DNA of 64,000 nucleotides from Notolepis coatsorum (Eukaryota; Chordata; Actinopteri; Aulopiformes; Paralepididae). The translations under genes were made by a program, and so were the position numbers. Positions 56,015 to 64,000 of this stretch are shown piece by piece (the first letter of the stretch is position 1; each line of letters begins with the position of its first letter). The DNA is taken from assembly GCA_963971535.1 (NCBI GenBank), contig OZ020592.1:54567150-54631149 (forward strand), written 5' to 3'. The notes under the pieces are model-generated. The model was not told where the DNA came from. It did no database searches and saw nothing but the letters and a program-made list of their open reading frames with translations.

Positions 56015-57060
56015 GCTGAAGTGGAACAAAAGGGCTGTTTACCCCAACAGTAAACGCCCTGGTGTTACTTCAATACAGGCGGCATCTGGCTATAGAAAAC
56101 GATAGGGCAGTCACCTAAATTGGGGGTTGTATACAAAGTCCCCTAGCTTCAAAGGAACCAGCCGCTCCTGTTTTGGCATGAGGAGACAGCTGCAAGAAGC
56201 CAAATTGATAAGAATAACACAAAATTTGGTGAGAATATCTGAATCAGTTAGTAAAAACAGTTATTCAGGTTTACAAAGTATCCCTAGCTTCAAAGGTATA
56301 GCAATTAATCTGTTTACAATACTAAACGGATTAAATTAAGACTAAATTGGCCATTATTCAAGATATAGGGTTTAAAATAAGTGTAACTGCCTAGCAGAAA
56401 GACTAAATTAGAGGTTTAAGCAAAATAAACATTACTTTTGATTGATAACTTGATAAATCTAATTTGCCAGATACATTTAAACGTGAAAACTGAAGAATTC
56501 TCTAAATCAAGATTCAGTCTATTTACAGCCAGCAAAGATATGCCCTCATAAGGGAAGATCCGGTGTAGACGAGCTTCAAAATGGCCGCTACACAGTCTCA
56601 TCCAATCAGAAGCTCTTTCTCTTCTTAAAAAGTCCTCCCAGCTGACGTAAAAATAGGGGAGGAGGAAACGCGTTAAAACGAGCAGTTTGAGAGAGTAGAA
56701 GACAGAACGAACACAAACGAACAGACGCATGTTTTTTCCCCCTACTGGACGTGAATGACGACGAGCTGAGACGGAAACCATCGAACCAGCGAGGAGACGA
56801 GACGAGATACTTTGCTTGTAGCGAATTAGTCTGGAACACGAGCTGAGGGCACAGTCTCATGCTTTGTTGTTTCATTGCACCATTTTTCATTCAAGCCTTT
56901 TGTTATTCACTTTTTGAATCTGCCAATAAAAGCGGGTTTTTTACAGTAACTTCCTCTCCTCTCCTTCATTTCAACCGCCGTCTCTCCGCTGTCGAAACAA
57001 GGCCATTTCCTGGTCTTTGAAAGTACAAGGGAATTAGTAACGGACAAACACACAACGCAG
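56015..57060 (+). other. Possible LTR-like promoter region
   Basis: AAAATGGCCGC at about 56578, CCAATCAG at 56600, CTTCTTAAAAAG at 56623 and CAATAAAAGCGG at 56923 occur in the order seen in the two LTR-like units. Ends and target duplication were not found. No coding domain was recognised. Confidence 0.35.
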
Positions 57061-57069
57061 AGTAGATTA

Positions 57070-57480
57070 AGCTGGTTCTGTATATCAGAACCATAGACCC
57101 TTGTCACTTCAAGGGCATTGCAATAGTCGAGGCAAGTGGTGACTAAGGCATGTATCACCATCTCTAGGTTGTTTTGAGAGAGGTATGCCTTTGTCTTCGC
57201 AGAGTCTAAGGTGGTAAAAACTGTTTTTGACTACGCCGCTGACCTGTTTATCAAATTTAAAATTGCTGTCAAAGATAACCCAGAGGTTCCTGACAGAGGT
57301 GGAGAGGTACTTTGGACCCAAGGGACCAAGTGCGTTGATGAGGGGGGCCAGGGGGGCACTATTAAAAACAATGACCTCTGTTTTCCCTTCGTTCAGTGTC
57401 AGGGAGTTTTCAGACATCCAGCACATGATCTCTGCCAGGCAATCAAGTAGCGGTTGTATGGATGTTTTCCCTTGGGTGGA
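57070..57480 (-). pseudogene. L2-like LINE RT fragment
   Basis: On the minus strand, IQPLLDCLAEI and CWMSENSLTLNEGKTEVIVF are followed by VRNLWVIFDSNFKFDKQV and VVKNSFYHLRL, the part of RT after the active-site motif in L2/CR1-type LINEs. A frame change near 57150 leads to CLDYCNAL in the next frame. The catalytic motif itself is upstream and absent. Confidence 0.8.
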
Positions 57481-59130
57481 TTTTAAATTTACTGTTCAAA
57501 AAGAAAGAAAGGGATTAAAAGGAGATGTATTTCTATTGTTGGGGTTAACTTGTGGAACAATGCTGATATACATTTAAGGATATACATTTAACTTGTGGAA
57601 CAATGCTGATATAAATTTAAGAATGAGTCATTCGCTTTTGGTTTTAAAATAAATGGTTTGTATAGCTATTTTTGAAGATTACAATGTGAATAATAATTGT
57701 TTTGTTCTTTTCTTTTAGAATACTGTTTTGGAGTCTTCATTTTGTTAGGAATATAGGACAGGCATGCATAAGCATTATGCTTCAGCCTGTACCTTTTCAG
57801 TCACTGTAAATATTTCATTAATATTCCACTGAAGGATTACAGATCCTTACATCCAGCTCCTATCCTTACATCCAGCTCCTCTGGTGAGAGCATCGTCTCC
57901 CCCACTCTGGAATGTGCGTCTAGTGGCCAAGCCCAGGCCATGCACCCAGAAATACATTGATCTGATAACCTGTGTGACCTAATGACCGGTGCATGCATGG
58001 CTGCATCGGGCCTCCGGCCACCGGCCAGTGAGGAGGAGCAAACCTGAACATAATATCATATTCATCCCCAGACCAGACCATGTATGCCAAAGCCTGTCGG
58101 ATCATCAATTATTAACCAGTCGGTCAACCTCTCTAAATGTGGAACTCGCAAGAGTATTTAAGCCATGATTGTTTGTCATTCTAGAGGCTTTTAGCCCTGT
58201 GGAGGGCTCTGGTCTCCAGGACTGTTTCTATTCCCTGTGTGTTCCAGCCAATAAAAACCACAGATTGGATTCACCTTTGTCTTCTGAATCTCTGTTCAGC
58301 CGGCTCAGACATATCAATCAAAAGAACTCAGCTTTTAATATCTTCATCACTGCCAAATCAAAGATTGTTGAATGATTGTGCATATTGTATTGTGTGTGAT
58401 GACTGAATAAAACTACTACTACTACCCCTCTAGACATTTTGGTCGTGGCAGGTGGAACATATTCATGGAACTGTTGTCACATAGGTAGGGAAACAATGTA
58501 GCGCAGAAATGTGATTGGCTGTTGATGTATGATGATCGCTCAAAGTTCAGCAGTGGTAAATCTTTTGTGGGTGACAAATGAGTTATAACGCCAGCCGAGT
58601 TTCCCAGGTCGCTGGGCAGTATTGAACATGAATGGACTTCCAGTGACTGGTTGATTGAGTTGCTTGCTATGTGTAAGCAGCAACGTGGGTATAATTTTTG
58701 AGTGTGGACATTAATCACTGTTATAGGTGTAGCAAGAAATGCTGGGCCCGGTGCAGTTTTCCCCAGCTACAACCTTTTAGTAAAAACCTTTAAAAACATT
58801 TTAGTCCAGAATCTGTGAGGGCCCTTGGGGTCCTGGGTAGTCAGTTCCAATTTTCACCGTTACCGTTATCAGATTCATCTACACCAAACCCCACCCCACC
58901 CCTCCCCCGCCACACACATACACTCCCATGTGATCAAAGCCAGTACACACACAGTTTGGCTCCCCCATAGTTAGCCCTATGAGGCGATGAAGGGCCACGG
59001 AAGCCACTGGCTCTGTGATTGTTGATATAGAAGCACATCACGTCTGGCTTGCTGACCTTCTCCAGGGGGCACATACTACAGCTGAAATGTAATCAGTCTC
59101 CCTATTACTGACTCCCCATCCCACTGCTTT
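57481..59130. other. No gene; possible LTR fragment near 58150-58320
   Basis: A TATTTAAG box at about 58154 and CCAATAAAAACC at about 58248 resemble an LTR promoter and polyadenylation signal, but no boundaries were found. An (ACT)n tail after GAATAAAACT at 58407 may be a LINE end. The remainder is unrecognised. Confidence 0.35.
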
Positions 59131-59144
59131 GCTCTCTGTTTCTC

Positions 59145-59350
59145 GCACGCAGACACACGCACACACATACACGTGTGCACATAGAAATGCAATTGTACAC
59201 ACACACACGCATCCAGACACACCCACACACACACTGTATACAGAAACGTCCATACACATACAGACACCCACCGTACAAGCACACACATGCGTGTGTACAC
59301 ACACACACACACATACACCCCCCCCCCCCCCCCCCCACACACACACAAAT
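59145..59350. repeat. (CA)n-rich microsatellite with C-run
   Basis: Interrupted CA dinucleotides with a run of C at about 59318-59335. The long frames on both strands here come from the repeat. Confidence 0.92.
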
Positions 59351-60299
59351 ATGACACACTCAAACACAGAGACTATTTATCTCCAGCTCATGGAGTTGAA
59401 ACAGATCATAAATCAGCCCTCTTTGAAGTCTGCGGCCGAATTTCAGCATTTGCATTACGTCCAAACTGAACTGAGAATGAAACACAACAATTCTCAGGTT
59501 TGATTTTCTGAAGACTACGTTACTTTTCCATGTCACAAGCAGTAGTCTCTGTAAATAGACCATAAGCGTTTTCAGACATTTCTATAAGAGCACTCAGTCT
59601 GGCCCTATAGGGACGGCAGGGCATTTATAATACTGTGGTAAAGATAGCCACGCTTGCTAAGCAAACAACTTCTCTGCAGCCTATAGCATAGCACTTCATT
59701 TAGTTGCTATTGTGGTCCATTTTTCTTCTGAAGTCCATGTATGACAGCATAATGGCTTTGACTCAAACCCAAGAGCATTTAAGGTCCTACATTGTACATA
59801 GGGGTGGATGGGAATTGAGAGATTTTCTCATTGAACGATCTATTTGCTATTTCGATCTGTGTCCACGCGCGGTAAACTAAGTGTCAACTCTGTAACCTGT
59901 CAAACCCTATGGTTGGCTATATGTCATCACTGAGTCGTATTTATCCAAGGGGATAACCAGAGAGGTCTGGTGAATAATGTCCACCACAGGACTCATGGGG
60001 ATCCTCTGGTCTCCCCTGTCAAGTCCCCTGTCCCCATCACCTGTCACCTCTGTTCCATTAGCTCTGTGTGGCGCATGCCCCCCTTGGGGGAAATATGTAT
60101 CCTCACATTATAAAATGTCTACAGAAACTGCTGACTGGAGGCCAATTCAGCAGCAAGTGAAGCTTAAAGAAGTGCCTGTGAGCTGCCACTAGGGGCAGAG
60201 TGGTTAAGTGAACATGTGAACATGTGAGTGAGTTAGTGACATTGCCGGTTATAGAGGTGCATCTAAAATATATATATATATATATATTCCCTCTAATGT
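59351..60299. other. No recognised feature
   Basis: No gene, RNA or element was seen other than a short (TA)n run at 60269-60287. Confidence 0.5.
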
Positions 60300-60452
60300 G
60301 GCACGGTGGTATTAGTGGTTAACACTGTCGCCTCACAGCAAGAAGGTCCAGGGTTCGATTCCCGCTTGGGGACCAGGTTTCCGCGATGCCAGGTACCCAG
60401 GTGGGGTATCTCCCAGGCCTTTCTGTGTGGAGTTTGCATCTTCTCCCCGTGT
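60300..60452 (+). mobile_element. tRNA-like teleost repeat (SINE head)
   Basis: GCACGGTGG, GTGGTTAACACTGTCGCCTC and GGGTTCGATTCCCGC give box A and B, followed by CTTTCTGTGTGGAGTTTGCA. This is a widespread teleost repeat; the rest of the usual body is cut off. Confidence 0.75.
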
Positions 60453-60584
60453 TAGTGTAACGGAGGTACCACGTGTCTATCCACAGTCACGATGGACAGT
60501 GTAGTGAAGTGGCTGTGGACGTTAAGCTGTACTGCAAGTAAACTCACTCCCCAGAGGCATCCAGACCCATTACAAACAGGTGAA

Positions 60585-60952
60585 TTCATCTCTTGGTCTA
60601 GTGGTCTGTGATGCCGCCCGCGACGCGCGAGGCCGGGGTTCAACTCCCACTCAGGGCATGTCAAATAAGACCGGTTACACTCGCAAGGGTCCCCCCCCCC
60701 CCCCCCCACCCCCGATAAGAGAAACCCAATGGAAAAACATGCACAACAGATCTCTGACACTGTCGCATCCCTGACGAAGACGGGCAGGAGCACTTGGATT
60801 GGTCCCCGGGCGTGGTACCTCGCCGGCGCCCTGTCTGCTCCCGGCTGCCCTTGGTGGGAAGGATGACGGGATGGGTTAAGCGCAGAGCTCACTCGCATCG
60901 GCGACCCTGAGAAAGACAATGCAAGAGGTCCTGCATTATTATTATTATATTA
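60585..60952 (+). mobile_element. tRNA-derived SINE with (ATT)n tail
   Basis: Box A TGGTCTAGTGG at 60594 and box B GGGTTCAACTCCC at 60636 head an element that ends GGTCCTGCATTATTATTATT, an L2-type tail. A C-run lies at about 60690-60709. Confidence 0.7.
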
Positions 60953-61041
60953 AGGTAAGTTATATGTATACTATGCAGTATCCCTGTATTAAATCAATTG
61001 TTTTCTCACTTGTATGTCAAGGTTCCAGTGCTTCCAGTGTC

Positions 61042-61284
61042 GGGGGCGACAGTGGCTCAGGAAGTAGAGCGGTCGTCTGGTAATCAGAAAGTTCCCGGTT
61101 CGATTCTGGCTGCTACCTGCAGCACGTCGAAGTGTCCTTGAGCAAGACACTTAACCCCTAACTGCTCCCGATGAGCAGGTCGGCAACTTGGGTGGTCGCC
61201 TCTGCCGTTGGTGTGTGAATGGGTGAATGTGAGGCATAAGTTGCGCTTTGGATAAAAGCACTATATAAATGCAGTCCATTTACC
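61042..61284 (+). mobile_element. tRNA-derived SINE
   Basis: It has GGGGCGACAGTGGCTCAGGA (box A region), CGGTTCGATTCTGG (box B), GTCCTTGAGCAAGACACTTA and the 3' end AAAGCACTATATAAATGCAG. The pattern is a common teleost SINE. Confidence 0.85.
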
Positions 61285-62394
<1,110 letters not shown>

Positions 62395-62985
62395 TCAGTT
62401 AAATGTAAATATAAATCTATTCCCTTGAGTTATACCATGGTCATGGTTTAGCAAATTCCTAGTAGGGTTGAGAACGGCCCGATACAAATATATATATAAA
62501 TGTACTTTCAGTGCACATTTGAGTTTCAATAGAACTTGAGACAGGAACACAACTATGGATAACACTGAGGTGTGGAGGTATTTCGGTATACTAGAGAATA
62601 GTGGATATGACTGATGATAAGTGACTGATGATAAAGGTAACACTTATTGGTGATTTAAGGAATTGTTTGACAGACAATGAGAATGACAGTGTTGGTTAAA
62701 AGACATACTATGGTCCCTTCCAACATGCCTAGACATGTCTAGACAGAGGTTAACAGGATAATGTTTCTCTTCTCACATGCTTATATTTAAGACGCCAAAT
62801 ATGTATAAAGACATAAGTAATCACAATGTACAGTATATAATACTGGATAACTACATTTAAAAGGAAAATGCTATTGAAGTGAACCAGGGTATCCTAAAAG
62901 GGTAGAATGTGTGTTGCAATGATGAATATGCTTTTGAATTAATAACAAGTATGGGATTATAATTGAATGTATTGAAGTAATGTAA
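62395..62985. other. No recognised feature
   Basis: AT-rich unique-looking sequence, no gene or element seen. Confidence 0.5.
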
Positions 62986-62989
62986 CTAA

Positions 62990-63092
62990 ATGATACAATG
63001 ATTATACAATGATGATACAATGATGATACAATGATGATACAATGATTATACAATGATGATACAATGATGATACAATGATGATACAATGATGA
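62990..63092. repeat. 11-bp minisatellite
   Basis: Tandem GATGATACAAT units, some with GATTATACAAT variants. Confidence 0.95.
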
Positions 63093-63138
63093 TGATTGAT
63101 TGATTATTCTATTGAATGAATAAATGTTGTTGAAATAT

Positions 63139-63221
63139 ACAACCGGGAGGAGCCAGAGTCAATAACATCGTGTCTGCACCTTTCCTTTGTCAAATGATTA
63201 ACTACAACCTGTTTCATAGGT
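63139..63221 (+). repeat. 83-bp perfect direct repeat, copy B
   Basis: Second copy of 61811-61893, 1245 bp downstream of it. Confidence 0.93.
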
Positions 63222-63354
63222 TAAACATAATATCTGCTATCAGGTGCCATATCCTGGTACCTGTAACATAGCCAACCAACACGACACAAACAAACACAAA
63301 ATGGAACTGAAAAGCCAAGATCCACTTTCTATTCCATCTCATAAATTTTGGTCC

Positions 63355-63755
63355 ATAATAATAATAATAATAGATCAAATTTATATAGCGCCTTTCATAG
63401 AACCCAAGGTCGCTTTACAATCAGGACAAAAAATAGGGCAAGGAAAATAGGGGGGGGGGGAAGAGGGGATGAGGGAAGGTAGGGAATAATGGACCTAATT
63501 TAATCTAAACTAACTGATGGGGAAAGCCTTGGTGAAGAGGTGTGTTTTTAGAGCGGATTTGAAGGTGTCCAGGGTTGGGGCGTTGCGGATTTCGGGGGGA
63601 GAGAGTTCCAGAGGGTAGGGGATGCCACGCTGAAGGCTCTGTCCCCAAAAGTCTGTAACCTGGTGCGAGGGATGGAGAGGAGACCTAGATCAGAGGATCG
63701 TAGGTTCCGGGATGGAGTGTACTGGTGGAGGAGATCAGACAGGTACCGGGATATC
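63355..63755 (-). mobile_element. L2-like LINE/SINE 3' end, minus strand
   Basis: An (AAT)n run is followed by ATTTATATAGCGCCTTTCAT and CAAGGTCGCTTTACAATC, then AGCCTTGGTGAAGAGGTGTG and GGAGAGAGTTCCAGAGGGTA. In reverse this is the C-terminal and untranslated end of an L2-type retroposon. Confidence 0.75.
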
Positions 63756-63831
63756 TCCCATCATCTGTAATCATCAGAAATGTATTTTGAGTGTGTGTGT
63801 GAAAGAGACAAAAACGAAATACCTACTCAGC

Positions 63832-64000
63832 CAGTGGCGGCTTAAGGGTAGTAGGCGGTAGGAACTTATATGAGTAAAAGCGGATCACCCAATGTCCAAT
63901 GGCGCGAGTCTCTACAACAAGTGGATACTAAATGGGGCAGGTCTTAAGTGTAGGGGGAGGGGCATAGGCCAGTGGAATAGGATTTCCCCGCTGAGTCCAA
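63832..64000. mobile_element. hAT terminus running off the window
   Basis: CAGTGGCGGCTTAAGGGTAG looks like the 5' end of a hAT of the CAGTGGCG type seen at 10597. The other end is outside the window. Confidence 0.45.

Noticed and set aside
59038..59503. Long overlapping frames on both strands, Cys/Val- or Thr/His-rich
   Set aside because: They are translations of an interrupted CA microsatellite.
60300..61284. Possible tRNA genes from box A/B matches
   Set aside because: The acceptor stems do not pair and each is followed by a SINE-type body, so these are SINE heads.
62990..63092. CRISPR-like array of short repeats
   Set aside because: The units are contiguous 11-mers without spacers and the DNA is eukaryotic; it is a minisatellite.

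Overview
The window looks like gene-poor, repeat-dense chromosomal DNA of a teleost fish. No host protein-coding gene could be supported. The evidence for a fish is the company of elements: Rex1/Babar-like and L2-like LINEs, L1/Tx1-like LINE, tyrosine-recombinase (DIRS) retrotransposons, a BEL/Pao element, a Ty3/Gypsy element, many hAT-type non-autonomous DNA transposons with 8-bp target duplications, tRNA-derived SINEs of common teleost type, and long (TC)n and (CA)n microsatellites. All family names are from recognition of motifs by eye, with no database search.

Layout. 1-2141: minisatellite, a broken hAT transposase with a likely 123-bp intron, and a hAT end. 2142-13098: one 5'-truncated L1-like LINE bounded by a 16-bp duplication 10.9 kb apart; it has been split by a reversed LINE fragment (2486-2999), a 5.2-kb non-autonomous DIRS-type element (4059-9260, carrying a 5S rRNA-like block) and a foldback element (10196-12418) that itself holds a 1.2-kb hAT. 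13268-15370: L2 3' end, a 324-bp hAT MITE with a 31-bp palindrome core, a SINE tail. 15480-21890: a decayed DIRS element with recognisable reverse transcriptase and tyrosine recombinase, invaded by a hAT MITE, a Rex1-type 3' end and a TTAA element. 23551-30448: a hAT holding a ~2-kb LTR-like unit (minus strand), which in turn holds a Rex1-type LINE and a 1.94-kb near-perfect foldback element. 30806-31182: tRNA-SINE.

31495-38206: BEL/Pao element with almost identical 1.2-kb LTRs, a 5-bp duplication and a 1076-codon ORF in which gag and protease are joined to the extreme end of pol, so RT, RNase H and integrase are missing. 38722-45530: Ty3/Gypsy element with 192-bp LTRs, a 2-kb hAT in gag, several frameshifts and Asn at four expected metal-binding or catalytic positions. 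47399-55531: a second copy of the 5.1-kb DIRS-type non-autonomous family, reversed, carrying a ~0.93-kb piggyBac-like element and a 2.04-kb LTR-like insertion. 55531-64000: L2/LINE fragments, tRNA-SINEs, microsatellites, an 83-bp perfect direct repeat and, at the edge, a hAT terminus.

The most interesting signal is in the DIRS elements. All three carry the same terminal signature, GGTTAT-N4-ATAACC followed by an AGTT(C/A)T box, either at an element end or at the internal complementary region. Two of them are members of a coding-poor family whose net lengths agree once nested insertions are subtracted. This suggests a long non-autonomous family that may use the recombination machinery of coding DIRS elements in trans.
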